64,000 nucleotides of DNA from CAWEPK01 sp963835595 (GTDB lineage: Bacteria; Desulfobacterota; Syntrophorhabdia; Syntrophorhabdales; WCHB1-27). Location of the stretch: the NCBI GenBank assembly GCA_963835595.1, contig CAWIGL010000002.1:2232001-2296000 (forward strand). Reading direction: 5' to 3'. The translations under genes were made by a program, and so were the position numbers. The notes under the pieces are model-generated. The model saw only the letters and a list, made by a program, of their open reading frames with translations. It was not told where the DNA came from and made no database searches. Of the stretch, positions 36,423 to 45,758 are shown piece by piece; positions within the stretch are counted from its first letter, which is position 1, and every line of letters starts with the position of its first letter.

Positions 36423-37169
36423 ATGAAGCAAAGGAGAAGGCGGTCCCCGGCGCTTGCCGTAATCGCGCTCCTCGCAATCTTTGCGGCGTTTCCTTTTCTG
36501 ACCGCGACTGCTGAGGCCGGAGCGGGCGTCAAGGTGACGCCCGACCAGACGGACCTCGGCGCTGTTGACGAAGGGGTGCAGGTAAGGGCCGTCTTCATCG
36601 TGGAGAATACGGGCGATGCGCCGCTCGCGATCGCGAACGTGCGCACGAACTGAGCGTGCACGACCGGTGTGCTTGGCAAGCACACCCTCAAGCCTGGGGA
36701 AAAGACCGAGCTTCGCATGGTATTCGACACCCAGGGCAACCCCGGCCCCTTCCGCAAGACTGCGACGCTCACTACCGACATGCCGGGACAGGAGGAGACG
36801 GAGGCCACCATAACGGGGATGGTCAAAGAGGCGCCAGGCGCGAAGATACACGTAGCCCCGAGGAGGATCTTGGCGGATGCGGCAGGGCTTCCTGGCGGGA
36901 AGAAGCAGGCATTTACGGTCGTCAACAAGGGGGCCTTGCCCCTCGTGATGGTCCGCATCTATTCGCAGGCAAGCGGCGCGGTCTATTTCGACGGCAGTAA
37001 AGAAGGGAATATCGTCGTCGGGCCGGGAGGCGCGAGGAAGGTCGAGATCGATCTCGGCGCAGGCGACCGGACCGGCCGGCCGTCGCAGGAGATCATCGCG
37101 ATAGAATCGAACGCAAGGAACGCGCCGAAGACGGGATATGTTATCATTATCGAGCACGGCCCTGAGTGA
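36423..37169 (+). CDS. DUF1573 protein with in-frame TGA at the CGCT motif (putative Sec77)
   Basis: The frame opens at ATG 36423 (GGAG upstream), gives a signal peptide ending near ATAEAGA and a DUF1573-type immunoglobulin-like fold (FIVENTGDAPLAIANVRTN), then meets TGA 36651-36653, and continues in the same frame as ACTTGVLGKHTLKPGEKTEL. In DUF1573 proteins this position reads S-C-G-C-T; here it is N-U-A-C-T, so the TGA replaces the first Cys of the CxC pair. A 9-bp hairpin follows at the SECIS distance. Full length is 248 residues with a second Ig-like half. I do not know of a described Sec-containing DUF1573 protein. Confidence 0.82.
36666..36686 (+). promoter_or_regulatory. SECIS-like hairpin after the DUF1573 TGA
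   Basis: GGUGUGCUU (36666-36674) pairs perfectly with AAGCACACC (36678-36686) around the loop GGC, or with an open UUGGCAA loop on a 7-bp stem. The stem starts 13 bases and the loop 22 bases after the UGA, close to the loop position of the UGSC hairpin. The match of position in two unrelated genes supports a selenocysteine function. Confidence 0.68.
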
Positions 37170-37190
37170 GAACGCGCTTGAGGAGGAAAA

Positions 37191-37604
37191 ATGAGGAAGA
37201 GCGTTTTGCTGCCTGCGGTCCCGGCGCTTCTTGTGCTGCTTTGCGCCTTCGCCGGTTCTGCTGCGGCCCAGGAGGAGGTCCCGCGCATTACCGTCGAGGA
37301 GCTGAAATCGATGATCGATAAGGGCGCGGACGTGCTTATCCTCGATACCCAGCCGAAGGCGCTATATGAGAAGGGGCACGTAAAGGGCGCCGTATCCTTT
37401 CCGTGGAAGCCGAAGATCACGCCGCAGGACGCCGCCCGGCTGCCGCGCACAAAGCCGATCGTGACGTATTGCGACTGCGGGCCGGGGGAGTCCGACTCGG
37501 CCGGCGTCGCCTCGCAGTTGCTGGCCCTCGGCTTCACCGACGTAAGGGTCCTGAAGGACCCGTCCATAAGAGGGTGGAAGAAGGCGGGCTACCCCGTGGA
37601 ATAG
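37191..37604 (+). CDS. Exported single-domain rhodanese-like protein
   Basis: The 137-residue protein has a signal peptide ending near SAAAQE and a rhodanese domain: ITVEELKSMIDKG, LILDTQPKALYEKGHVKGAVSFP, and the active-site loop YCDCGPGES with Cys94 and a second Cys96. Rhodaneses carry persulfide (or selenide-sulfide) on this Cys. The loop has a CxC that is unusual. It is the last gene of the exported redox cluster, 21 bases after the DUF1573 gene with GAGGAGG upstream, and could hand sulfur or selenium species to its neighbours. Confidence 0.9.
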   Translation: MRKSVLLPAVPALLVLLCAFAGSAAAQEEVPRITVEELKSMIDKGADVLILDTQPKALYEKGHVKGAVSFPWKPKITPQDAARLPRTKPIVTYCDCGPGESDSAGVASQLLALGFTDVRVLKDPSIRGWKKAGYPVE

Positions 37605-37781
37605 CCCCGCCCGGCTGCACCCGAAAAGCCGCTGACAGACGGCCTTTGCACCTTGTTGACACAGACTCCGGTAACGATGTAATCTGACATTATCGCTGCC
37701 TGCCATGCGCACCGGCGTCTACGAAACATGCCGGTGCCGGACGGACCGATCCCGTGACGACAGAACGAAAGGTTGGGGACC

Positions 37782-40700
37782 ATGCTGCACTTTTTTCTGC
37801 AAAAAGGTAAGGGCCTGGAATACTGTTTCAACGTCGAGGCATCGGACGAGCTCGACGCGGGCGAGCTTTCGATCCTCAGGCACCTGCTGGCCGACGGCTT
37901 CATAGCCCAGACCATATCGACGGAGCCGGCCGGCGCAGGCGGGACCCGCGTCGTAGAGCTCGGCCCGAGGATGAATTTCGCTACGGCCTTTTCGACGAAT
38001 ATCGTCGCCATATGTCGGACCATCGGCCTTGAAAAGGTGTCGCGCATAGAGCGCTCAAGACGGTACGCGATTGCCCCCGGCATCGACAGGGACAGCTTTG
38101 TCCGGCAGCACCACGATAGGATGACGGAGTGCCTTTACGATGAGCCGCTGCGGACGTTCGAGACAGGCGCGCAGCCGGAGCCTGTCTTCGATGTCCCCTT
38201 GCGGGAAAAAGGCGTCGATGCCTTTCTTGAAGTGCCCGGCCTTGCCATGGACGACTGGGACAAGGGCCTCTACTACAACTACTTCGTCAAGGAAGAGGGG
38301 CGGAACCCGACCATCGTCGAGATAAGGGACCTGGACAACGCGAACAGCGAGCACTCGCGCCACGGGTACTTCAAAGGCAAACAGGTCATCGACGGCAAGC
38401 CGATGCCGGAGACCCTCATGGAGATCGTAAAATCGACGTTGAGGGCCAACCCTGCGAACAGCATCATCGCCTTCAAGGACAACTCAAGCGGGATCAGGGG
38501 ATACGACTGCTGGACGATCCTGCCGGACCAGCCGGGCAAGCCGTCGCCCTTTCAAAAAAAGAAGGTGACGTACCATATCATCTTCACGGCGGAGACCCAT
38601 AACTTCCCCACCGGGGTCGCGCCATTCCCAGGCGCAGAGACTGGCACGGGCGGGCGGATCCGCGACGTCCAGGCGACGGGCAAGGGCGGGCTGGTGGTCG
38701 CAGGGACTGCCGGGTACTGCACGGGGAACCTGCTCATCCCCGGATACGATCTGCCCTGGGAAGACGGGAGCCTTGCCTATCCGTCGAACCTGGCTTCCTC
38801 CCTCGATATGGAGATAGGGGCGAGCGACGGGGCGAGCGACTACGGCAATAAGTTCGGAGAGCCGGTAGTGGCGGGCTTTACGCGGTCCTTCGACCAGAAG
38901 CTGCCAGGCGGCGAGCGCTGGGGGTGGGTCAAGAAGGTGATGTTCACGGGCGGCATAGGGCAGATCGACGGCAGCCACATCGAAAAGGACGAGGCCGAAA
39001 AAGGGATGCTCATCGTCCAGATAGGCGGCCCTGCCTACGGCATCGGCGTCGGCGGTGGCTCGGCCTCAAGCAAGCTCCAGGGGGAGAACGAGGCGGAGCT
39101 CGATTTCAACGCAGTCCAGCGGGGCGACGCGGAGATGGAGCAGAAGATGAACCGCGTCATCAGGGCCTGCATCGAGATGGGGGAAAACAACCCCATCGTA
39201 AGCATCCACGACCAGGGGGCGGGCGGCCCTGCGAACGTCCTCAAGGAGCTCGTCGAGAAATCAGGGGGCAGGATCGAGCTGCGGCGGATCACCTTGGGAG
39301 ACCCCACCCTTTCGGTGCTCAAGATATGGATAGCCGAATACCAGGAGCGGTGCGGCGTCCTCATCGGGCCTGAAAGGATCGCTGATTTTCAAGCCGTCTG
39401 CGAAAGGGAAAAGGTAACTTGCGAGATCCTGGGGGAGGTCACGGGCGACGGCCGCTTCGTCGTCCACGACGAGAGCGACGGCTCTACGCCCGTCAGCCTC
39501 AACCTCGGCAAGGTCCTCGGCAACATGCCGCAGAAGACCTTCGGGGACGAGAGGCTCGCGTCATCCCTTGAGCCGCTGCGGCTGCCCGGCGATCTATCCG
39601 TAGAGCAGGCGCTCTCGCGGGTATTGCGCGACCTCGCGGTCGGCTCCAAGAGGTTCCTCACGAACAAGGTGGACCGGAGCGTCACCGGCCTTATCGCCCG
39701 GCAGCAATGCTGCGGCCCCCTCCATTTGACCGTTGCGGACTGCGCCGTCCTGGCCCAGGGTCATTTCGGCCTGACGGGGGCGGCCACGTCCATCGGCGAG
39801 CAGCCGATCAAGATGCTGGTCGATGCGAAAGCGGGCGCGCGGATGGCGGTCGGGGAGGCGCTCACCAACATCATGTGGGCCGGGATCGGCGGGCTGCAAG
39901 AGATCAAGTGCTCGGCCAACTGGATGTGGGCGCCCAAGCTGCCCGGAGAAGGGGCGGCCCTTTACGACGCTGCATGCGCCATGCGCGATTTGATGGTCCG
40001 GCTGGGCATCGCAGTCGATGGCGGGAAAGACAGTCTCTCGATGGCGACGAAGGTGGGCGATGAGATAGTGAAATCGCCACGCCAGCTCGTCGTATCCGCA
40101 TACGCGGGCGTGCCCGATATCACGAAGGTCGTGACGGCGGATATAAAGACGCCGGGTAAAAGCCGGCTCGTTTTCATCGACATATCGGGGGGCAGGTGCA
40201 GGCTGGGGGCTTCCAGCCTGGCCCAGGTTTACAACCAGATGGGGAACGCATCCCCCGACGCGGACGACCCCCAGGCGCTCAAAGCGGCCTTCGAGGCGAT
40301 TCAGAAGCTCATCGCGGAAGACCTGGTCCTGGCAGGCCACGACATAAGCGACGGCGGTCTCATCACCACGTTGCTGGAGATGGCCTTTGCAGGGAACTGC
40401 GGTCTGAGCATCCAAATGGACGGGCCGTGGACAGCACTGGAGAGGCTCTTCGCAGAAGAGCTCGGGGCAGTCATCGAGTGTGGCGCAGGCGATGTCCCGG
40501 CCGTAATCAAAATCCTCGATGCGTTCGGCGTCCGTTCTTCGGTAATAGGTGAGACCTGCCTCGAAAAGAAAATCACCGTTACGTACAACGGCGGCGTGGT
40601 CCTTCAATCCGACACGGTCGTCCTTAGGCAGCGGTGGGAGGATACGTCGTACCGGATAGAGCGGCTCCAGATGAACCCCGACTGCGCCGAGCTTGAAAGA

Positions 40701-41600
40701 AAAAATATATACGACCGCAAAGGTCCCGCTTACAACGTCACCTTCAAGCCTGCGCCGACGCCTGCCCGTCTCCTGGAGGCGAAAGATAAGCCGAAGGTCG
40801 GCATCCTCAGGGAAGAGGGGAGCAACGGCGACCGCGAGATGACATCGGCGTTCTTCCAGGCAGGGTTCGAGCCGTGGGACGTCTCGATGACGGACTTGAT
40901 CGCCGGGCGGATAAGCCTTGAGGGGTTCAGGGGATTGGTGGCGGTCGGGGGGTTCTCTTACGCCGACGTACCCAAGAGCGCAAAGGGCTGGGCCGCGACG
41001 ATACGGCATAACGAAAGGCTGCGGAAGATGTTCGAGGATTTCTACAACCGGCCGGACACCTTCTCTTTAGGCGTCTGCAACGGCTGCCAGCTTTTCGCGC
41101 TCCTCGGATGGGTGCCGTGGCTGGGCATCCCCGACGACAGGCAGCCGCGCTTCGTCCGCAACGTGTCGGGCCGCTTCGAGTCGCGCTGGGTAACCGTCAG
41201 GATCGAGGAAAGCCCTGCTATAATGCTCAAGGAGATGGCAGGCTCGGCGCTCGGCGTCTGGGTGGCCCACGGGGAGGGCAGGCTCCACTTCCCCGACGCC
41301 ACACTTCTGGACGAGGTGAAGCGGAAGAAGCTCGTCTCCGTGGTCTTCATCGACGACGAGGGCCGGGTCGATGGGCCGGTCTCGCAAAGCTACCCTTTTA
41401 ACCCGAACGGCTCGCCTTTCGGGATCACCGGTCTATGCACGGAAGACGGCCGCCACCTGGCGATGATGCCCCACCCGGAGCGGACGTTCCTCAAGTGGCA
41501 ATGGGCCTGGATGCCCCGCGATATGGACCGGAAGCTCGACGCGTCCCCGTGGATCAGGATGTTCCAGAACGCGCGGGCCTGGTGCGAGGCGGCCAAGTAA
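37782..41600 (+). CDS. purL: Phosphoribosylformylglycinamidine synthase, single-chain
   Basis: This 1272-residue enzyme makes FGAM from FGAR, glutamine and ATP in purine synthesis. It is the large form with N-terminal, two AIRS-like ATP-binding halves (NSEHSRHGYFKGK, ETHNFPTGVAPFPGAETGTG) and a C-terminal glutaminase with the nucleophile in LGVCNGCQLFALLG and MMPHPERTF. Many Desulfobacterota use this long form. The ATG at 37782 has GGGG closely upstream; the frame could open 9 bases earlier at TTG. The converging gene downstream is a formyltransferase-like protein, also purine-related. Confidence 0.96.
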   Translation: MLHFFLQKGKGLEYCFNVEASDELDAGELSILRHLLADGFIAQTISTEPAGAGGTRVVELGPRMNFATAFSTNIVAICRTIGLEKVSRIERSRRYAIAPGIDRDSFVRQHHDRMTECLYDEPLRTFETGAQPEPVFDVPLREKGVDAFLEVPGLAMDDWDKGLYYNYFVKEEGRNPTIVEIRDLDNANSEHSRHGYFKGKQVIDGKPMPETLMEIVKSTLRANPANSIIAFKDNSSGIRGYDCWTILPDQPGKPSPFQKKKVTYHIIFTAETHNFPTGVAPFPGAETGTGGRIRDVQATGKGGLVVAGTAGYCTGNLLIPGYDLPWEDGSLAYPSNLASSLDMEIGASDGASDYGNKFGEPVVAGFTRSFDQKLPGGERWGWVKKVMFTGGIGQIDGSHIEKDEAEKGMLIVQIGGPAYGIGVGGGSASSKLQGENEAELDFNAVQRGDAEMEQKMNRVIRACIEMGENNPIVSIHDQGAGGPANVLKELVEKSGGRIELRRITLGDPTLSVLKIWIAEYQERCGVLIGPERIADFQAVCEREKVTCEILGEVTGDGRFVVHDESDGSTPVSLNLGKVLGNMPQKTFGDERLASSLEPLRLPGDLSVEQALSRVLRDLAVGSKRFLTNKVDRSVTGLIARQQCCGPLHLTVADCAVLAQGHFGLTGAATSIGEQPIKMLVDAKAGARMAVGEALTNIMWAGIGGLQEIKCSANWMWAPKLPGEGAALYDAACAMRDLMVRLGIAVDGGKDSLSMATKVGDEIVKSPRQLVVSAYAGVPDITKVVTADIKTPGKSRLVFIDISGGRCRLGASSLAQVYNQMGNASPDADDPQALKAAFEAIQKLIAEDLVLAGHDISDGGLITTLLEMAFAGNCGLSIQMDGPWTALERLFAEELGAVIECGAGDVPAVIKILDAFGVRSSVIGETCLEKKITVTYNGGVVLQSDTVVLRQRWEDTSYRIERLQMNPDCAELERKNIYDRKGPAYNVTFKPAPTPARLLEAKDKPKVGILREEGSNGDREMTSAFFQAGFEPWDVSMTDLIAGRISLEGFRGLVAVGGFSYADVPKSAKGWAATIRHNERLRKMFEDFYNRPDTFSLGVCNGCQLFALLGWVPWLGIPDDRQPRFVRNVSGRFESRWVTVRIEESPAIMLKEMAGSALGVWVAHGEGRLHFPDATLLDEVKRKKLVSVVFIDDEGRVDGPVSQSYPFNPNGSPFGITGLCTEDGRHLAMMPHPERTFLKWQWAWMPRDMDRKLDASPWIRMFQNARAWCEAAK

Positions 41601-41631
41601 AGTGCAGCGATTGTCCCGATAGGCGGGTTTT

Positions 41632-42528
41632 CTAGCGTATGCTTCCGGCGAAACCGTATATATCGACCTGCCAGCCTTCTTCGGGCATCTGCACGCCGTC
41701 GATATAGACCGTCCTGCCGTCGAGGGCAACCCTGCCTTTTGCGATCAGGTCGTGCACGGCAAAAGGGTATATCTGCCAGTCCCCTTCCTCCCTGAGCGTC
41801 ACCTGGATGCGGGTGCAGACGTTCTCCAGCGCCCCGTACAAATTGTCGCCCTCCGTTTGCGCCGCCGTCCGGAACTCTTCGAGGCTTCGCACCCCCGTTC
41901 GCTCGATGAGCCTTCTTATATCGCGCAGCTCGCTGTCCCACCGCGAAAGCTGCAAGGAGGCCGACTGGACCAATATCGGCCCGCCGTCGTCGCTTGCATC
42001 GACAAAGAAGACCGTCGATTTCACGGCCGTCTCCCCGGCGAGGACCGCCTTCGCCGTCGGTCTCCATCCTAACCCGGTGTATTTCCTTGCATCGCCCGGA
42101 TGGACGTTCAGTATCCTGGGAAAGTACCTGCCCGGCATCCAATCGCCTATCCACAGGTCGTACCCAGCCAGGCAGATCAGGTCCGGAGGGGCGTTCAGCG
42201 CTTGCTCGACCAGCGTCATGATCGCCATGTCATAGGCGTTTCTCTCGACGCCGTATCGGGGGACCTTCTCAAGCCCCCACATTTGGCGGAAGTATATCCC
42301 GGAATCTAGGGAGACGACCGGCGCGCCGTTTTTCCGCGCCTTCTCCGCGCCTGCGCAGCCGGGGGCGTTCGTGAAGACGATGTGACGCCTCGCCGGGTCC
42401 CGCTCGTATATCCTTTCATAATTTGTGCCCGACCCCGACACGCCGCAGGCGTAAACCATCGGTCCCGACGCAGGATCATAGACGAGTCTTGGCGCCACTT
42501 CTCTCACCCCCTCTTCGACGACCGGCAT
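41632..42528 (-). CDS. Formyltransferase-fold protein related to PurN
   Basis: The core (residues 30-200) follows glycinamide ribonucleotide formyltransferase: ACGVSGSGTNYERIY (PurN has SGxGSN), DLICLAGYDLWI and the catalytic-type segment ILNVHPGDARKY, where PurN has N-I-H-P-S. At about 298 residues it is about 90 longer than PurN, with an extra C-terminal region (VHDLIAKGRVALDGRTVYIDG) that resembles the PurN C-terminus. It converges with purL, 31 bases apart. A purine-pathway role is likely. ATG 42528 is favoured; a TTG at 42552 is in frame. Its 5' end is duplicated at 54667-54810. Confidence 0.82.
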   Translation of the reverse strand: MPVVEEGVREVAPRLVYDPASGPMVYACGVSGSGTNYERIYERDPARRHIVFTNAPGCAGAEKARKNGAPVVSLDSGIYFRQMWGLEKVPRYGVERNAYDMAIMTLVEQALNAPPDLICLAGYDLWIGDWMPGRYFPRILNVHPGDARKYTGLGWRPTAKAVLAGETAVKSTVFFVDASDDGGPILVQSASLQLSRWDSELRDIRRLIERTGVRSLEEFRTAAQTEGDNLYGALENVCTRIQVTLREEGDWQIYPFAVHDLIAKGRVALDGRTVYIDGVQMPEEGWQVDIYGFAGSIR

Positions 42529-42813
42529 TGCGCTATGCCTATTTGATAACAAAAAGGCGTCCGGGTGTCAAGGCACGACGGGACGAAGGACCAGGGCAAA
42601 CGCATTTGGGAAATCTCACCTCAAGGAGGAAAAAGAATTGCCGAAGGCCCGGCTCCGAAATGAAAATCCGGCAGCCTGGCTGCGCAAGCGCACCCAGGAA
42701 GAAAACGATAGAGATTTCGGGTGAGAAATTGTATAATTTCCACCATTATGGCCGTCTTTGAGGGTCGATATCCCTTCGATATAACAGGCAAGACGATCGA
42801 GAAGCATAAACGT

Positions 42814-42902
42814 GCCGAAGTGGTGGAACAGGCAGACGCGCCGGACTCAAAATCCGGTGGGGCTTACACCCCGTGGGGGTTCGATTCCCCCCTTCGGCAC
42901 CA
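42814..42902 (+). tRNA. tRNA-Leu (anticodon CAA)
   Basis: The acceptor stem GCCGAAG (42814-42820) pairs with CTTCGGC (42892-42898), followed by discriminator A and an encoded CCA. The anticodon stem GCCGGA/TCCGGT encloses the loop CTCAAAA with anticodon CAA (codon UUG). A long variable arm (GGGGCTTACACCCC) fits class II tRNA-Leu. The T-arm GGGGGTTCGATTCCCCC is standard. Confidence 0.97.
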
Positions 42903-42903
42903 A

Positions 42904-43071
42904 TAATTTAGAGGACTTACCGCTCATCCCTTCCGCCTCTTGCCGTTCAACGATATAGTCTCTTATGCGCGACGTGGTTATCTCCACTACCCGGCAGCCC
43001 TTGAATTTCTTCTCAAGGTGCGCCTTGCTTTCCTCCGCCCTATCAAGGGATTTCCGGGCGAACCCGTCCGC
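42904..43071 (-). pseudogene. Tyrosine integrase N-terminal fragment at the tRNA-Leu 3' end
   Basis: The minus strand reads ARKSLDRAEESKAHLEKKF followed by VVEITTSRIRDYIVERQEAE, which matches the N-terminal SAM-like DNA-binding domain of phage-type tyrosine recombinases. Stop codons bound it at 43072-43077 and it ends at the tRNA; the catalytic domain is absent. An integrase next to a tRNA 3' end is the usual layout of an integrated element, so this is probably the scar of one. The apparent plus-strand frame over the same bases has no family match. Confidence 0.75.
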
Positions 43072-43315
43072 TCATTAGCCGACATCATAAACTCCACGAG
43101 ACGGGAAAAGTGGTTGCCATTGCTCTCGATCGTTGTCAACCCGAACCTGCTGGGATTGCGTCCGCTCGAAGAGGTGATCGAAGAGAAGCGGAAGATAGGC
43201 AAACGAAGCGATGCTGTTTCTGACAAAACGCCCGAAATAGATTAGAATAACTTCGGAACAACAGGGAAAAGCTCCTGCCCGGAAAGGCACATAAAGGAGC
43301 GCCCGGGAGAAGACC

Positions 43316-44596
43316 ATGAAAAGCAAAAGAGGCATATGCGTCCGTCTGTTGCTGTGGTCACTTGTGCTGTTTTGGGCTCTGCCGGCCGGACTTGTAGTGG
43401 CACAGGGTCAGGACCAGGCGGGACCACCGACTTTCACACAACAGGAGCTCGACCAGATGCTTGCGTCCATCGCTCTCTATCCGGACGATCTTCTGGTGCA
43501 GGTCTTTATGGCGGCCACGTACCCTATTGAAATAGTCGAGGCCGCCCGCTGGCTGCAGGCGAACCCCGGCCTCACCGGAGACCAGCTTGCGGCTGCCTTG
43601 GAGCAGCAGAACTGGGACCCGAGCGTCAAATCGCTGGTGAACTTCCCCTCGGTCTTGCAGATGCTCAACGACAATCTCGAGTGGACGCAAAGGCTCGGGG
43701 ATGCCTTCCTCGCCCAAAAGGACCAGGTAATGGATACGGTTCAGAAGCTCAGGCAAAAGGCGCAGGCGCGGGGCTACCTTCAAAGCACGGCCCAGGAGTC
43801 GGTCGCGGTGGATCCCCAAACCCAGGCAATCGACATAGCGCCTGTCTCCCCCGAAGAGATGTACGTGCCCGTGTACGATCCCGAGGTCGTCTACGGCCCG
43901 TGGTGGTGGCCGGCGTATCCGCCTTACGCCTTTTATCCGCCGGGGGTGGTCTTCACGGGTGGGTTCATCACCTTCGGCGTGCACCTCGGCCTTCCCTGGG
44001 GTTATGCTTGGGGTGGCTTCGACTGGCATCGTCACGTCGTTTCGATCAATATCGAAAGGAACGTCCGCTTTAACAGCCGGATATACAGGAACCGGTATGC
44101 GAGCCACGTGACATCGGGAGCCGGCGGCCAGGGGGCGTGGAGGCATGAACCGGCCCACAGGGCCGGGGTCGCCTACCGCTCGCCGTCCGTTGCGGAGCGG
44201 TTCGGCCGGGGGCCTATACCCGGTGCATCCGCCCGCCAGGACTTAAGGGGGTTCCAGCCCGGACAGGTAAGGGCGCCAACCCAAGTCCCCGGCAGGGCGC
44301 CGTTTATTCAGCCTAGAGCTGCATCGGCGCCTGCTCATATCGGGCCATCGGCCCCTGCGCAAACAAGACCTGCGACGCCCGGACAAGGATTCTCCGGTTT
44401 CCGGCCTCAGCAGGTCCAGGGGATGCGTAGCCCGACGATGTTCGGCACCGGCAGTACCGGCTATGAGGCGCGGCAGGCGAGTGTCCGGGGCCATGAAAGC
44501 CTGTCGAGCGCCCGCAGCTTCGCCCCTTCCGTCAGCAGGGCCCCGTCGGGAGGCGGATTCTCTTCCGGCGGCGCTTCTCACGGAGGACGTAGATGA
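43316..44596 (+). CDS. DUF3300 family exported protein
   Basis: The 426-residue protein has a signal peptide ending near GLVVAQGQ and the DUF3300 domain: LDQMLASIALYPDDLLVQVF, NWDPSVKSLVNFPSVLQ and a Trp/Tyr/Pro-rich YDPEVVYGPWWWPAYPPYAF. The C-terminal 130 residues are low-complexity, rich in Gly, Ser, Pro and Arg. The function of the family is unknown. It is translationally coupled to or closely followed by a DUF2950 gene, a pairing seen in other proteobacteria. Confidence 0.92.
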   Translation: MKSKRGICVRLLLWSLVLFWALPAGLVVAQGQDQAGPPTFTQQELDQMLASIALYPDDLLVQVFMAATYPIEIVEAARWLQANPGLTGDQLAAALEQQNWDPSVKSLVNFPSVLQMLNDNLEWTQRLGDAFLAQKDQVMDTVQKLRQKAQARGYLQSTAQESVAVDPQTQAIDIAPVSPEEMYVPVYDPEVVYGPWWWPAYPPYAFYPPGVVFTGGFITFGVHLGLPWGYAWGGFDWHRHVVSINIERNVRFNSRIYRNRYASHVTSGAGGQGAWRHEPAHRAGVAYRSPSVAERFGRGPIPGASARQDLRGFQPGQVRAPTQVPGRAPFIQPRAASAPAHIGPSAPAQTRPATPGQGFSGFRPQQVQGMRSPTMFGTGSTGYEARQASVRGHESLSSARSFAPSVSRAPSGGGFSSGGASHGGRR

Positions 44597-44640
44597 GCGC
44601 TCCAATCTTAAAGAGACGATTCGCTATGGAGGATATCGCA

Positions 44641-45597
44641 ATGTCGCTGTTCAGAGATGGCAGAAGGAAGTGGGCCTTTATCATAGCAGGCGTTTTCGCC
44701 CTTATTCTCTCATGCGGAAGCGCTCAGGCGAAATCTTCGCACCATCAGAGGAGCTTTTCGTCACCGCAGGATGCGGTCAAGGCAATGGCCGCGGCGGTTA
44801 AAGCCGACGACACGAAGGAACTCATCAGGATATTCGGCCCCGGAAGCAAGCGCATCGTCCTTTCGGGCGACCCGGTGGAAGATAAAGAAGGTCGTCAGCG
44901 GTTCGTCAAGCGCTATGAAGAGAAGAACAGGCTGGAGGAAACCTCCGGCAAGGTCACACTCTACACGGGCAACGACGATTGGCCTTTTCCCATCCCGATA
45001 GTGAAAACCGGCAATCGCTGGAGGTTCGATGCGAAGGCGGGCAGGGAAGAGATACTGGCTCGGAGAGTCGGGAGGAACGAGCTAAATACGGTCCGGGTCT
45101 GCCTCGCCTACGTGGACTCTCAAAAAGAGTATGCCATGGAGAAGGGCCGCGAAGGCAAGGGCCTCCTTGAGTACGCGCAAAAGTTTGCCAGTTCTCCCGG
45201 CAAGCATGACGGTCTTTACTGGCAGACCAAGGAAGGCGAACAGCAGAGCCCCATGGGACCTTTGTTCGCCGCGGCGAAAGAGAGAGGCTACGGGGATGAG
45301 CCGTTGGGGGGCGAACCGGCCCCTTATCATGGTTACTTCTACAGGATCCTAAAAGGCCAGGGCAAGAACGCGCCGGATGGCGCCCGGGACTACATGGTCG
45401 GGGACAAGATGATCGGAGGGTTTGCTATGGTCGCTTACCCGGCGAAATACGGCTCTTCAGGCGTCATGACCTTTATTGTGAACCAGGAAGGGGTCGTCTA
45501 CCAGAAAGACCTGGGCAGGGAGACCAGGGAGGACGCCCTCGCCATGAAAGCCTTCGATCCCGACAAGGGCTGGACCAGGGTCAAGGAAACTGAGTAA
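44641..45597 (+). CDS. DUF2950 family exported protein
   Basis: The protein (318 residues from ATG 44641) has a signal sequence (ALILSCGSAQA, possibly a lipobox at the Cys) and the DUF2950 segments SSPQDAVKAMAAAVKADD, GKHDGLYWQTKEGEQQSPMG, YHGYFYRILKGQG and MTFIVNQEGVVYQKDLG. ATG 44641 is chosen because GGAGG lies 8 bases upstream; frames from 44593 (overlapping the DUF3300 stop as ATGA) and 44626 are also open. The two exported proteins probably act together at the cell envelope, but their role is unknown. Confidence 0.9.
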   Translation: MSLFRDGRRKWAFIIAGVFALILSCGSAQAKSSHHQRSFSSPQDAVKAMAAAVKADDTKELIRIFGPGSKRIVLSGDPVEDKEGRQRFVKRYEEKNRLEETSGKVTLYTGNDDWPFPIPIVKTGNRWRFDAKAGREEILARRVGRNELNTVRVCLAYVDSQKEYAMEKGREGKGLLEYAQKFASSPGKHDGLYWQTKEGEQQSPMGPLFAAAKERGYGDEPLGGEPAPYHGYFYRILKGQGKNAPDGARDYMVGDKMIGGFAMVAYPAKYGSSGVMTFIVNQEGVVYQKDLGRETREDALAMKAFDPDKGWTRVKETE

Positions 45598-45758
45598 CGC
45601 CGGTCTGAGGCGTCGTTGTTGCGCCGCGGCGCCGCTGAGAGATCGCCTTACCGCGCAGCGTCGTATTGACGGGACTGCCGGCTGCGCGCAGGTCTTGCGG
45701 GAATGCGGAATGGGCGGGCTTCCTGCAGCTCGCGGTGCAAATGGGCTTACAGCGCCCC

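Noticed and set aside
39594..41009. 471-codon frame antisense to purL
   Set aside because: It covers conserved purL sequence and has no recognisable domain.
42940..43245. 101-codon plus-strand frame after tRNA-Leu
   Set aside because: The opposite strand carries integrase-type sequence over the same bases; the plus-strand product has no family or ribosome binding site.
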